Shown here piece after piece: positions 45,991-55,599 of a stretch of 64,000 bases of DNA. How positions within the stretch are numbered: position 1 is the first letter of the stretch; the number at the start of each line of letters is the position of its first letter. Origin of the DNA: Stutzerimonas decontaminans (GTDB lineage: Bacteria > Pseudomonadota > Gammaproteobacteria > Pseudomonadales > Pseudomonadaceae); assembly GCF_000661915.1 (NCBI RefSeq), contig NZ_CP007509.1, positions 930,001 to 994,000 on the forward strand. Reading direction: 5' to 3'. The notes under the pieces were generated by a model, which was given only the letters and a program-made list of their open reading frames with translations, ran no database searches and was not told where the DNA came from. The position numbers were made by a program, and so were the translations under genes.

Positions 45991-46419
45991 ATGATGTTCA
46001 ACAAGAAGAAGCCGGTATCTCGCGTCACCATCGATCAGTTTTCCAGCTTGGTCTCCGGAAATCTTTCGCTGGTCGGGGACATGACGTTCGAGGAAGGGCT
46101 GAAGGTCAGCGGCGAAGTGCGCGGCAATGTCTGCCACAAGCCAGGCACCCATAGCCTGCTGGCGTTGAGTGCCGAGGGCAGGATCGAAGGAAACGTCAGT
46201 AGTTACGATGCACTGATCGATGGCACCATCGTCGGCGATCTGGTGGTAGAGCACCTGCTCGAGCTGCATTCCAACGCGCGCGTGCGCGGCAATATCCGTT
46301 ACCGTCAGCTGAGCATGGAAAACGGTGCGGTCGTCGACGGCAGCCTCAGTCGCATGGGGGACGAAGAAGAAACTGCACAGGTGTTCGAGTTGCCGCGCCC
46401 GCAGGCTCGCGAAGGCTGA
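45991..46419 (+). CDS. Bactofilin (polymer-forming cytoskeletal protein)
   Basis: 142 residues. Right-handed beta-helix repeats of the bactofilin family: SSLVSGNLSLVGDMTFEEGLKVSGEVRGNV, LALSAEGRIEGNVSSYDALIDGTIVGDLVV, and LELHSNARVRGNIRYRQLSMENGAVVDGSLS. A flexible N-terminal tail (MFNKKKPVSR) and an acidic C-terminal tail flank the core, as usual. Bactofilins form cytoplasmic filaments on the inner membrane without nucleotides. ATG 45991 or 45994 can be used; GGAG lies upstream. Third gene of the peptidase operon. Confidence 0.92.
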   Translation: MMFNKKKPVSRVTIDQFSSLVSGNLSLVGDMTFEEGLKVSGEVRGNVCHKPGTHSLLALSAEGRIEGNVSSYDALIDGTIVGDLVVEHLLELHSNARVRGNIRYRQLSMENGAVVDGSLSRMGDEEETAQVFELPRPQAREG

Positions 46420-46423
46420 GTGC

Positions 46424-46448
46424 GGGCGGGCCATCAGGCCCGCCCTTT
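46424..46448. terminator. Terminator between bactofilin and antiporter genes
   Basis: GGGCGGGCC (46424-46432) pairs perfectly with GGCCCGCCC (46437-46445) over ATCA and is followed by TTT. It lies five bases after the bactofilin stop, between convergent genes. Confidence 0.88.
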
Positions 46449-46452
46449 GGGC

Positions 46453-47541
46453 TCAGCGCTGGGTTTTCCAGGCTCGAGCGGCAATCACCAACAATGTAAT
46501 GACAGTCAGCGGTAGCGCGTATCCGAGCATGGCATCGCCGAAGGTTTCGGCGAATGGCCGGCCCGTGCTGGTCAGCACGAGATACAGCGTATACGCCACG
46601 TAGTAGGCAACGAACAGTGCGCCTTCCCAGCGGTTGATGCTGTAACCGGCAAAGAAGATCGGCAAACAGGCAACGGCTACCGCGATCATCACCGGGAAGT
46701 CGAAAGCCAGTGCGTTGGGCGATACGCTGATCGCCTGCGGCGACACCAGTGAGGCGAGGCCGAGCACGCAGAGCAGGTTGAACAGGTTGCTGCCGACGAT
46801 GTTGCCGACGGCAATATCCCGCTCGCCGCGGAAGGCTGCCATGATCGAGGTTGCCAGCTCAGGCAACGAGGTGCCGATGGCGATCACGGTCAGGCCGATG
46901 ACCAGCTCCGACAGGCCGAGCGCCCGGGCCAGGGCAACGGCACCCTCAACGAGGAAGTTGGAGCCCACCACCAGCAACACGAGGCCGGCGATCACTAAAC
47001 CGGCATTGATCAAAGCCGCATGCGGCTTGGCCGGCTCGTCCAGGCCAAATTCCTTGGCAAACTCGTCATCCGCGCCGGCGGCTTTACTCTCACGGCGACT
47101 GCTAATGACCAGGAACAGGGTGTAGACCACCACCGCGGTGAACAGCAGCGCGCCATCAATGCGGCTGAGTTCACCGTCCCAGGCCAGGCCGAAGGTCACC
47201 AGGCTGGCGCCGATCATGATCGGCACATCGAGGCGAATTAGCTGGCGCGATACCACCAGCGGTGCGACTAGAGCGGTCATGCCGAGAATCAGCAACACGT
47301 TGGCGATGTTGCTGCCCAGCACGTTACCGATGGCGATGTCGCCGCTGCCGTTGAATGCGGCCTGCACACTGACCGCCGTTTCCGGGGCGCTGGTGCCGAA
47401 GGCGACCACGGTGAGGCCGATGACCAGCGGCGAAATACCGAACTGGGCGGCAAGCTTGGCTGCGCCGCGCACCAAGACCTCCGCGCCGGCAACGAGCAGC
47501 ACTAGGCCGGCAATGAGGTAGGCAAAAGTCATCAGGGTCAC
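46453..47541 (-). CDS. Calcium/sodium antiporter (CaCA family), copy 1
   Basis: 362 residues from GTG 47541; the neighbouring paralogue begins in the same way (M-S-L-V-T-F versus M-T-L-M-T-F), which supports this start over ATG 47532. About ten membrane helices and the two inverted alpha-repeats VVAFGTSAPETAVSVQA with GNVLGSNIANVLLILG, and VIAIGTSLPELATSIMA with GNIVGSNLFNLLCVLG. Typical YrbG-type Na+/Ca2+ exchanger that exports calcium. A charged cytoplasmic loop (SSRRESKAAGADDEFAKEFGLDE) separates the halves. It lies 36 bases downstream of a close paralogue. Confidence 0.92.
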   Translation of the reverse strand: MTLMTFAYLIAGLVLLVAGAEVLVRGAAKLAAQFGISPLVIGLTVVAFGTSAPETAVSVQAAFNGSGDIAIGNVLGSNIANVLLILGMTALVAPLVVSRQLIRLDVPIMIGASLVTFGLAWDGELSRIDGALLFTAVVVYTLFLVISSRRESKAAGADDEFAKEFGLDEPAKPHAALINAGLVIAGLVLLVVGSNFLVEGAVALARALGLSELVIGLTVIAIGTSLPELATSIMAAFRGERDIAVGNIVGSNLFNLLCVLGLASLVSPQAISVSPNALAFDFPVMIAVAVACLPIFFAGYSINRWEGALFVAYYVAYTLYLVLTSTGRPFAETFGDAMLGYALPLTVITLLVIAARAWKTQR

Positions 47542-47577
47542 GATGTGGCGCTCCGCAAAAGATCTAGAAAGGTGGGG

Positions 47578-48663
47578 TCAGCGCTGGCGTTGCCAGGCGC
47601 GCAGGAAGATCACCAAAAGCGTGACGGCCGTCAAGGGGAAGGCGAACCAGAGCATCGCATCGCGCAACAACTCGATGGCACCAAGGCCCGTGGCAAACAT
47701 CACCAGATAGAGGGTGTAGGCCAGGTAGTAGGCGAAGAACAGCAGGCCTTCCCAGCGGCGGATGCAGTAGCCGGAAAAGAAAATCGGCAGGCAGGCGACG
47801 AATACGGTCAGCATTACCGGAAAGTCGAACGACTGCGCGTTGGGCGAAATGGAGAGGCCCTCCGCCGACACCGCTGCACCTGCCCCGAGCACGAGCAGCA
47901 AATTGAAGATGCAGCTACCCACCACGTTACCCACAGCGATGTCGCGCTCACCCTTGATAACCGCGAGCACCGAGGTCGCCAGCTCCGGCATCGAAGTGCC
48001 GACCGCTACCACCGTCAGGCCGATGATCAGCTCCGATAGGCCTAGCGCCCGCGCCAGGCCGACGGCCCCTTCGATCAGCAGGTTCGATCCGCCCACGAGC
48101 AGCCCCAGGCCCAGCACGATCAGCAATAGCTGCAGCATCCAGGCGGACGGTTTTTCATTATCGGCGGGGCCAAATTCCGCAGCGAACTCGTCGGCGTCCG
48201 TGGCGGGCTTCTCTTTTTTACTGGCGGCCACCAGAAACAGGGTATAGCCGACCAGAGCTACGAGAAGAAGCGTGCCGTCCAGGCGGCTGATACTGCCGTT
48301 CCAGGCCAAGACATAGCAGAGCAGGCCGGCACCGATCATGACCGGGACGTCCAGGCGAATCAGTTGCCGGGACACCACTAGCGGGGCGATCAGCGCGGAA
48401 AGGCCGAGGATCAGCAGGATGTTGGCGATGTTGCTGCCGATCACGTTGCCCACCGCGATATCCCCGCTTCCGCTCAGTGAGGCCTGCACGCTGACTGCAG
48501 TTTCGGGGGCGCTGGTGCCAAAGGCGACTACCGTCAGGCCAATGATCAGCGGCGGAATACCGAAGCGGCTGGCCAATTTGGCGGCACCGCGGACCAGCGC
48601 TTCGGCACCCACGACGAGCAGGACCAGTCCGCCGATGAGATAGGCGAAGGTCACCAGTGACAT
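47578..48663 (-). CDS. Calcium/sodium antiporter (CaCA family), copy 2
   Basis: 361 residues, colinear with the 46453-47541 protein over its whole length. Alpha-repeats: VVAFGTSAPETAVSVQASLSGSGDIAVGNVIGSNIANILLILG and VVAVGTSMPELATSVLA with GNVVGSCIFNLLLVLG. The second alpha-repeat here has GSC where copy 1 has GSN, a change at a position lining the ion path in this family. Expected inner-membrane Na+/Ca2+ or related cation exchanger. First gene of the tandem pair; ATG 48663. Confidence 0.92.
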   Translation of the reverse strand: MSLVTFAYLIGGLVLLVVGAEALVRGAAKLASRFGIPPLIIGLTVVAFGTSAPETAVSVQASLSGSGDIAVGNVIGSNIANILLILGLSALIAPLVVSRQLIRLDVPVMIGAGLLCYVLAWNGSISRLDGTLLLVALVGYTLFLVAASKKEKPATDADEFAAEFGPADNEKPSAWMLQLLLIVLGLGLLVGGSNLLIEGAVGLARALGLSELIIGLTVVAVGTSMPELATSVLAVIKGERDIAVGNVVGSCIFNLLLVLGAGAAVSAEGLSISPNAQSFDFPVMLTVFVACLPIFFSGYCIRRWEGLLFFAYYLAYTLYLVMFATGLGAIELLRDAMLWFAFPLTAVTLLVIFLRAWQRQR

Positions 48664-48720
48664 GCGAGCGCTCCTTTCAAGTCAGGGCGAACGCGAATGG
48701 GCGTCGGGTTCAGGGATGCT

Positions 48721-49125
48721 TCAGTCATGGACGGTTTCGATACGTACGCGGGCCACGCCACTTTCCAACATGTCCAGTTGTGCCGCGGCGGCGCGGGACA
48801 GGTCGATGATGCGGCCACGGCGGAATGGCCCGCGGTCGTTGATCCGCACCACCACCTGCCTGCCGTTCCGCTCGTTGGTGACACGCACCCGCGTGCCGAA
48901 AGGCAGGCTGCGATGGGCGGCCACCAGCGCGTTCTGGTCATGGGTTTCGCCGTTGGCGGTGCGTTGGCCGTGATGCATTCGTGCGTAATAGGAGGCCTTG
49001 CCGCTCTGGCTGAAGCGATCCTGCGTAGTTGGGGTTGCCTTGGTTGGTTGCGTCGCTTGGCGATCGGCGCAACCGCTGGCCAACAAGGCCAGGAGCAATA
49101 GGGCAGCAAAGCGTGTCAGGCGCAT
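48721..49125 (-). CDS. RlpA-like lipoprotein without SPOR domain
   Basis: 134 residues from ATG 49125, with AGGA six bases upstream; upstream in-frame starts lie in the spacer. Lipobox LASGC (Cys about residue 19), a short linker, then a double-psi beta-barrel: [61 protein letters not shown] and [17 protein letters not shown]. Full-length RlpA has a C-terminal SPOR domain that targets denuded septal glycan; it is missing here. The catalytic-type residues (HRSLPFG, INDRGPF) are intact. Probably a periplasmic lytic transglycosylase of the short type. Confidence 0.88.
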   Translation of the reverse strand: MRLTRFAALLLLALLASGCADRQATQPTKATPTTQDRFSQSGKASYYARMHHGQRTANGETHDQNALVAAHRSLPFGTRVRVTNERNGRQVVVRINDRGPFRRGRIIDLSRAAAAQLDMLESGVARVRIETVHD

Positions 49126-49262
49126 GAACAATCCTTCCGTTGGGTCGATCGCTGAGTCGGCGATGGCCGGCGGCAGGTGTGGAAAAGTTCTTGCGATGCC
49201 GGGAGCTCTCATGGTGATGTCCGCGATTGTTGCGGTGCAATCGCGGACTACCATCGCTCAGC

Positions 49263-50708
49263 TTAGCCTTCGAGCTTTTTCTTCAGCAGTTGGTTCACCT
49301 GGCCCGGGTTCGCCTTGCCCTTGGATGCCTTCATCGCCTGGCCGACGAAGAAGCCGAACATCTTGCCGCGCTTGGCTTCGTCGCTGGCACGGTACTGTTC
49401 GACCTGCTCGGCATTGGCCGCCAGCACTTCGTCGAGCATCGCCTCGATCGCGCCGGAGTCGGTGACCTGCTTGAGGCCTTTCTTCTCGATGATCTCGTCA
49501 GCCGAGCCTTCACCAGCGGCCATGGCTTCGAAGACCATCTTGGCGATCTTGCCGCTGATGGTGTCGTCCTTGATGCGCAGGATCATGCCGCCCAGCTGCT
49601 CGGCGGCTACCGGCGACTGCTCGATCTCCAGGCCTTCCTTGTTGAGCAGGCTGGACAGCTCGCCCATTACCCAGTTGGCGGCCAGCTTGGCGTCGCCGCA
49701 GGTGGCATTGACCTGTTCGAAGTAGTCGGCCATCTCGCGGCTGGCGGCCAGCACCGTGGCGTCATAGGCGGAGAGACCGAACTCGCGCTCGAAGCGTTCG
49801 CGCTTCTGCACCGGAAGCTCCGGCAGGCTGGCGCGCACTTCGTCGAGGAAGCTCTGCTCGATCACCACCGGCAGCAAATCGGGGCAGGGGAAGTAACGGT
49901 AGTCGTTGGCTTCTTCCTTGCTGCGCATGGAGCGCGTCTCGTCCTTGTTCGGATCGTACAGGCGGGTTTCCTGCACCACCTTGCCGCCGTCCTCGATGAG
50001 CTCGATCTGCCGTTGTACTTCGTGATTGATGGCTTTCTCGATGAAGCGGAACGAGTTGACGTTCTTGATCTCGGCGCGGGTGCCGAACTCGGTTTGCCCC
50101 TTGGGTCGTACCGAGACGTTGCAGTCGCAGCGCAGCGAACCTTCGGCCATGTTGCCGTCGCAGATGCCGAGGTAGCGCACCAGGGCGTGGATCGCCTTGA
50201 CGTAGGCGACCGCTTCCTTGGCCGAACGGATGTCCGGCTCGGAGACGATTTCAAGTAGCGGCGTGCCGGCGCGGTTGAGGTCGATGCCGCTCATGCCGTG
50301 GAAGTCTTCGTGCAGGCTCTTGCCGGCGTCCTCTTCCAGATGCGCGCGGGTGATGCCGATGCGCCGCGTGCTGCCGTCTTCCAGGGTAATGTCCAGATAG
50401 CCCTTGCCGACGATGGGATGGTCCATCTGGCTGGTCTGGTAGCCCTTGGGCAGGTCGGGGTAGAAGTAGTTCTTGCGCGCGAAGACGTTCTTCGGCGCGA
50501 TCTCGGCATCGATCGCTAGGCCGAACTTGCAGGCCATGCGCACGGCTTCGGCATTGAGCACCGGCAGGGTGCCGGGCATGCCGAGGTCGACCAGGCTGGC
50601 TTGGGTGTTGGGCTCGGCGCCGAAGGTGGTGGCGCTGCCGGAAAAGATCTTCGACTGGGTCGCGAGCTGTGCGTGAATCTCCAGCCCGATCACGGTTTCC
50701 CATTGCAT
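49263..50708 (-). CDS. gatB: Aspartyl/glutamyl-tRNA(Asn/Gln) amidotransferase subunit B
   Basis: 481 residues from ATG 50708, with GAGGAG eight bases upstream. [22 protein letters not shown] is the family start; [49 protein letters not shown] and [32 protein letters not shown] carry the kinase-like active site. The C-terminal GatB/YqeY domain ends [11 protein letters not shown]. GatCAB converts Glu-tRNA-Gln and/or Asp-tRNA-Asn to the amide. Last gene of gatC-gatA-gatB. The longer frame from 50750 would run into the gatA stop region. Confidence 0.97.
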   Translation of the reverse strand: MQWETVIGLEIHAQLATQSKIFSGSATTFGAEPNTQASLVDLGMPGTLPVLNAEAVRMACKFGLAIDAEIAPKNVFARKNYFYPDLPKGYQTSQMDHPIVGKGYLDITLEDGSTRRIGITRAHLEEDAGKSLHEDFHGMSGIDLNRAGTPLLEIVSEPDIRSAKEAVAYVKAIHALVRYLGICDGNMAEGSLRCDCNVSVRPKGQTEFGTRAEIKNVNSFRFIEKAINHEVQRQIELIEDGGKVVQETRLYDPNKDETRSMRSKEEANDYRYFPCPDLLPVVIEQSFLDEVRASLPELPVQKRERFEREFGLSAYDATVLAASREMADYFEQVNATCGDAKLAANWVMGELSSLLNKEGLEIEQSPVAAEQLGGMILRIKDDTISGKIAKMVFEAMAAGEGSADEIIEKKGLKQVTDSGAIEAMLDEVLAANAEQVEQYRASDEAKRGKMFGFFVGQAMKASKGKANPGQVNQLLKKKLEG

Positions 50709-50719
50709 CTTCAATCTCC

Positions 50720-52171
50720 TCAGAATCCGGCCGGGGCGCGCATGTGCCAATCGGTGACTTGTTGATACTGGTGCGCCACGTTGAGCAGGCGCGCTTCCTG
50801 GAAGTACGGCGCCAGCAGCTGCACGCCTACCGGCAGACCATCGATGAAGCCGGCCGGCATCGACAGGCCCGGAATGCCCGCCAGGTTGGCGGTGATGGTG
50901 TAGATGTCTTCCAGGTAGGCGGAAACCGGATCGGCGTTCTTCTCGCCCAGCTTCCAGGCCAGGTTCGGCGTGGTCGGGCCGAGGATCACGTCGACCTGCT
51001 CGAAGGCAGCGACAAAGTCCTGCTTGATCAGGCGGCGGATTTTCTGAGCCTTGAGGTAGTAGGCATCGTAGTAACCGGCGGACAGCGCGTAGGTGCCGAC
51101 CATGATGCGCCGCTTGACCTCGTCACCGAAGCCTTCGGCGCGCGAGCGCTTGTAGAGGTCGGTGAGGTCGACCGGGTTTTCGCAGCGATAGCCGAAGCGT
51201 ACGCCATCGAAACGCGAGAGGTTGGAAGAGGCCTCGGCTGGCGCGATCACGTAGTAGGAAGGAATCGCATGCTGCATGTTCGGCAGGCTGATTTCCGTGA
51301 CCGTGGCGCCGAGCTTCTTCAGTTCCTCGACGGATGCCATGACGGCGTCAGCGATCTTCGGATCGAGGCCAGCGCTGAAATATTCCTTCGGCAGGCCGAT
51401 GCGCAGACCGGCGAGCGGCTGGCTCAGCGCGGCGAGGTAATCGTCCAGCGGCTGGTCGACACTGGTGGAGTCCTTGGCGTCGAAGCCCGCCATCGCCGAC
51501 AGCAGCAGCGCGCAGTCTTCGGCCGTGCGTGCCATGGGGCCGCCCTGGTCGAGACTGGAAGCGTAGGCGACCATGCCCCAGCGCGAGACGCGGCCGTAGG
51601 TGGGCTTGAGGCCGGTGAGGTTGGTCAGCGCGGCCGGCTGGCGGATCGAGCCGCCGGTGTCGGTGCCGGTCGCGGCAGGTAGCAGTCGGGCGGCGATGGC
51701 TGCCGCGGAACCACCGGATGAGCCGCCCGGGACGCGGGTCAAGTCCCAAGGGTTTTTAACCGGGCCGTAATAGCTCGACTCGTTGGCCGAGCCCATGGCG
51801 AATTCGTCCATGTTCAGCTTGCCGAGCGTAACCGTGCCAGCTGCTGCGAGCCGTTCCACGACGGTGGCGTTGTACGGGGCCTTGAAGTTGTCGAGAATCT
51901 TCGAGCCGCAGCTGGTGCGAATGCCCTGGGTGCAGAACAGGTCCTTGTGGCCGATCGGCGCACCGAGCAGCACGCCGTTTTCACCGGCGGCACGGCGCGC
52001 ATCGGCGGCTTTGGCCTGTTCGATGGCGAGTTCGTCGGTCACGCTGATGAAGGCATTGAGCTGCGGGTCGAGCTGCTCGATGCGAGCCAGCGTCGTGCGA
52101 GTCAGTTCCTCGGCGGAGAAGCGTTTTTCGGCGAGGTTGCGGGCGATCTCGGCAAGCGTCAGGTTGTGCAT
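50720..52171 (-). CDS. gatA: Aspartyl/glutamyl-tRNA(Asn/Gln) amidotransferase subunit A
   Basis: 483 residues from ATG 52171 (AGGA seven bases upstream); an in-frame start at 52189 overlaps gatC. Amidase-signature enzyme: catalytic lysine K76 in GHKDLF, then the Ser-cisSer-Lys scaffold in [16 protein letters not shown] and [32 protein letters not shown]. It releases ammonia from glutamine for transfer to the misacylated tRNA held by GatB. The gene follows gatC and precedes gatB by 11 bases. Confidence 0.97.
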   Translation of the reverse strand: MHNLTLAEIARNLAEKRFSAEELTRTTLARIEQLDPQLNAFISVTDELAIEQAKAADARRAAGENGVLLGAPIGHKDLFCTQGIRTSCGSKILDNFKAPYNATVVERLAAAGTVTLGKLNMDEFAMGSANESSYYGPVKNPWDLTRVPGGSSGGSAAAIAARLLPAATGTDTGGSIRQPAALTNLTGLKPTYGRVSRWGMVAYASSLDQGGPMARTAEDCALLLSAMAGFDAKDSTSVDQPLDDYLAALSQPLAGLRIGLPKEYFSAGLDPKIADAVMASVEELKKLGATVTEISLPNMQHAIPSYYVIAPAEASSNLSRFDGVRFGYRCENPVDLTDLYKRSRAEGFGDEVKRRIMVGTYALSAGYYDAYYLKAQKIRRLIKQDFVAAFEQVDVILGPTTPNLAWKLGEKNADPVSAYLEDIYTITANLAGIPGLSMPAGFIDGLPVGVQLLAPYFQEARLLNVAHQYQQVTDWHMRAPAGF

Positions 52172-52185
52172 GTCGGTGTCCTTCA

Positions 52186-52473
52186 TCACTCGATCACTCG
52201 CGGGACCAGATAGAGACCATCTTCCACGGCAGGTGCGATGGCCTGGTAGGCATCACGCTGGTTCGTTTCCGTGACCGTATCAGCACGCAGTCGCTGGGTG
52301 GTTTCCAGCGGGTGGGCCAGCGGTTCGATGCCGGTGGTGTCGACCGCCTGCATGCGATCAATCAGGCCAAGAATGTTATTGAGGGTCTCGGTGGTGCGGG
52401 GCAGGTCGGCTTCAGACAGGCCCAGGCGGGCCAGATGAGCGATCTTTTCCACCTCGGTGCGTTCAAGCGCCAT
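52186..52473 (-). CDS. gatC: Aspartyl/glutamyl-tRNA(Asn/Gln) amidotransferase subunit C
   Basis: 95 residues. [25 protein letters not shown] is the usual GatC helical start, followed by [27 protein letters not shown] and [35 protein letters not shown]. It wraps around GatA and stabilises the complex. ATG 52473 has GGAG seven bases upstream; the frame is open further, but that part has no family similarity. First gene of the operon, divergent from mreB. Confidence 0.96.
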   Translation of the reverse strand: MALERTEVEKIAHLARLGLSEADLPRTTETLNNILGLIDRMQAVDTTGIEPLAHPLETTQRLRADTVTETNQRDAYQAIAPAVEDGLYLVPRVIE

Positions 52474-53829
<1,356 letters not shown>

Positions 53830-53852
53830 GTCCGGCGCCGCTGTTCTCATGA

Positions 53853-53889
53853 CAAGCCGAAAGATCCGGTCGCGCCGGCTTTCGGCTTG
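53853..53889 (+). terminator. Large stem-loop between mreB and mreC
   Basis: CAAGCCGAAAG (53853-53863) pairs perfectly with CTTTCGGCTTG (53879-53889), and inside it CCGG (53866-53869) pairs with CCGG (53875-53878). It is followed by TCGCGTTT. It is probably a partial terminator or processing site that raises mreB over mreC and mreD. Confidence 0.72.
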
Positions 53890-53956
53890 TCGCGTTTAGT
53901 CTCAAGCTTTTGTTCGTGAGGTAGTTGCAATCAAGCCGCTATTTGCCAAAGGACCT

Positions 53957-54922
53957 TTGCTCGGTGTGCGCCTGCTGGTGTTCGTCGTGCTTTGCGTCGT
54001 GCTGATGGTGGTGGATGCACGCTTCGACGCGTTGAAGACAGTACGCAGCCAGATGGGGCTGGTGCTGACGCCGTTCTACTGGGTCGCCGACATGCCGGTG
54101 CGAATCTGGAGAGGTGCGACCGAGCAGATCGCCAGCAGCAACAGCCTGATGGCGGAAAACGAGAAGCTCAAGGCCGAGGCCTTGCTGATGCAGCGGCGCC
54201 TGCAGAAGCTGGCCATGCTCACCGAGCAGAACGTGCGCCTGCGCGAGTTGCTCAACTCGGCGGCCTTAGTGGATGACAAGGTCATCGTCGCCGAGCTGAT
54301 TGGACTCGACCCCAATCCGTTCACCCATCGCATCCTGATCGACAAGGGCGAGAGGGATGGGGTCTTCATGGGGCAGCCGGTGCTGGATGCCAGTGGTCTG
54401 ATGGGACAGGTGGTCGAGGTGCTGCCCTACGCCGCGCGCGTACTGCTGCTCACCGACGTCACTCACAGCATTCCGGTCCAGGTCAATCGTAATGGCCTGC
54501 GCGCTATCGCTGTGGGTACCGGTAGCCCCGACTATCTGGAGTTGCGTCATGTGGCCGAAACCGCAGACGTCAAAGCCGGGGATCTGCTGGTCAGCTCCGG
54601 GCTTGGTCAGCGGTTTCCAAGCGGCTATCCAGTGGCTCAGGTGACCGAGGTGGTGCACGGCTCTGGTCAGCCATTCGCTATCGTGCGCGCGGTGCCGACC
54701 GCGATGCTCAATCGCAGCCGTTATCTGATGCTGGTCTTCAGTGATTCGCGGACACCGGAAGAGCGTGCAGCTGCTGCAGCAGAAGCGCAGGCTGACGCCG
54801 ATCAGAAGGCGGCCGCCGAGGGTGGCGAGGCGGCTGCTGCGCCGGGCGAATCCGACGCAGGCGTCGTCGCCCAGCCGGCTGCCGAAACACCGGCAGCGCC
54901 GACATCGGGGGTGGGGCAATGA
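53957..54922 (+). CDS. mreC: Rod shape-determining protein MreC
   Basis: 321 residues if started at TTG 53957, the first ordinary start codon in frame. One membrane helix (VRLLVFVVLCVVLMVVDARF), a coiled coil (NSLMAENEKLKAEALLMQRRLQKLAMLTEQNVRLRELL), and the beta-domain: VIVAELIGLDPNPFTHRILIDKGERDGV, GQPVLDASGLMGQVVEV, LLLTDVTHSIPVQVNRNGLRAIAVGTG, DLLVSSGLGQRFPSGYPVAQVTEV. The tail is Ala-rich. MreC links MreBD to PBP2. The frame is open back to 53900, and IKPLFAKGP, which I recall as the conserved N-terminus, is encoded upstream of the TTG, starting with ATC at 53930 behind a good GAGGT; the true start may be that ATC. mreD overlaps the stop by four bases. Confidence 0.9.
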   Translation: MLGVRLLVFVVLCVVLMVVDARFDALKTVRSQMGLVLTPFYWVADMPVRIWRGATEQIASSNSLMAENEKLKAEALLMQRRLQKLAMLTEQNVRLRELLNSAALVDDKVIVAELIGLDPNPFTHRILIDKGERDGVFMGQPVLDASGLMGQVVEVLPYAARVLLLTDVTHSIPVQVNRNGLRAIAVGTGSPDYLELRHVAETADVKAGDLLVSSGLGQRFPSGYPVAQVTEVVHGSGQPFAIVRAVPTAMLNRSRYLMLVFSDSRTPEERAAAAAEAQADADQKAAAEGGEAAAAPGESDAGVVAQPAAETPAAPTSGVGQ

Positions 54923-55407
54923 TCAGTGGGCGTCCGAACAATGGATGGGTCATCTGGTTCAGCCTGACGGTTGCCCTGTTGCTGAGCGTCGCGCCAATGC
55001 CGGGTAATGCGGAGCTGGCGCGGCCGCTGTGGTTGGGTTTGGTCATCGCCTTCTGGTCGCTGGCGCTGCCGCATCGCGGCGGTCTGGGCGCTGCGTTCTG
55101 CTTTGGGCTGGCCCAGGACGTTCTCGCCGGAACCCTATTCGGCCAGAGTGCCTTGCCGCTGATCTTGATCGCCTTCCTGGTGTTGAGTCTGCAACAGCGC
55201 CTGCGCATGTTCCCGCTATGGCAGCAGAGTATGGTGCTGCTGGTTGTGCTCGGCCTGGCTCAGTTGGTCCAGCTGTGGCTCAACACATTGACCGGCAACC
55301 GGCCTCCGACCCTGCTCTTCCTGGTGCCGGTACCCATCAGCGCGCTGCTATGGCCTTGGATATTCGTAGCCTTGCAAGGCATGCGTCAGCGGTTCGCTGT
55401 CTACTGA
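54919..55407 (+). CDS. mreD: Rod shape-determining protein MreD
   Basis: 162 residues with about five to six membrane helices. N-terminal GWVIWFSLTVALLLSVAPM and LARPLWLGLVIAFWSLALPHRGGLGAAFCFGLAQDVLAGTLFGQSAL match MreD; LVPVPISALLWPWIFVALQGMRQRF ends the protein. Its ATG overlaps the mreC stop (ATGA). Inner-membrane partner of MreC and RodA in the elongasome. Confidence 0.95.
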   Translation: MISGRPNNGWVIWFSLTVALLLSVAPMPGNAELARPLWLGLVIAFWSLALPHRGGLGAAFCFGLAQDVLAGTLFGQSALPLILIAFLVLSLQQRLRMFPLWQQSMVLLVVLGLAQLVQLWLNTLTGNRPPTLLFLVPVPISALLWPWIFVALQGMRQRFAVY

Positions 55408-55599
55408 GCGACCACGCCCGCATCGGTTGCTCCCGCCTGCTGCGCCGAATTAAAAGTATTCTTTTTAGTGTGGGTTTGTGTCGCCCGGCACGGCTTATGC
55501 CTTGATGGGGCAGGGCAATTCTGAAATCATGCTGCCACCATGGCGTTCAGCTATTACTGATATCTGCTTCAGACAACGATAAGCACAACAGCACGGGCG

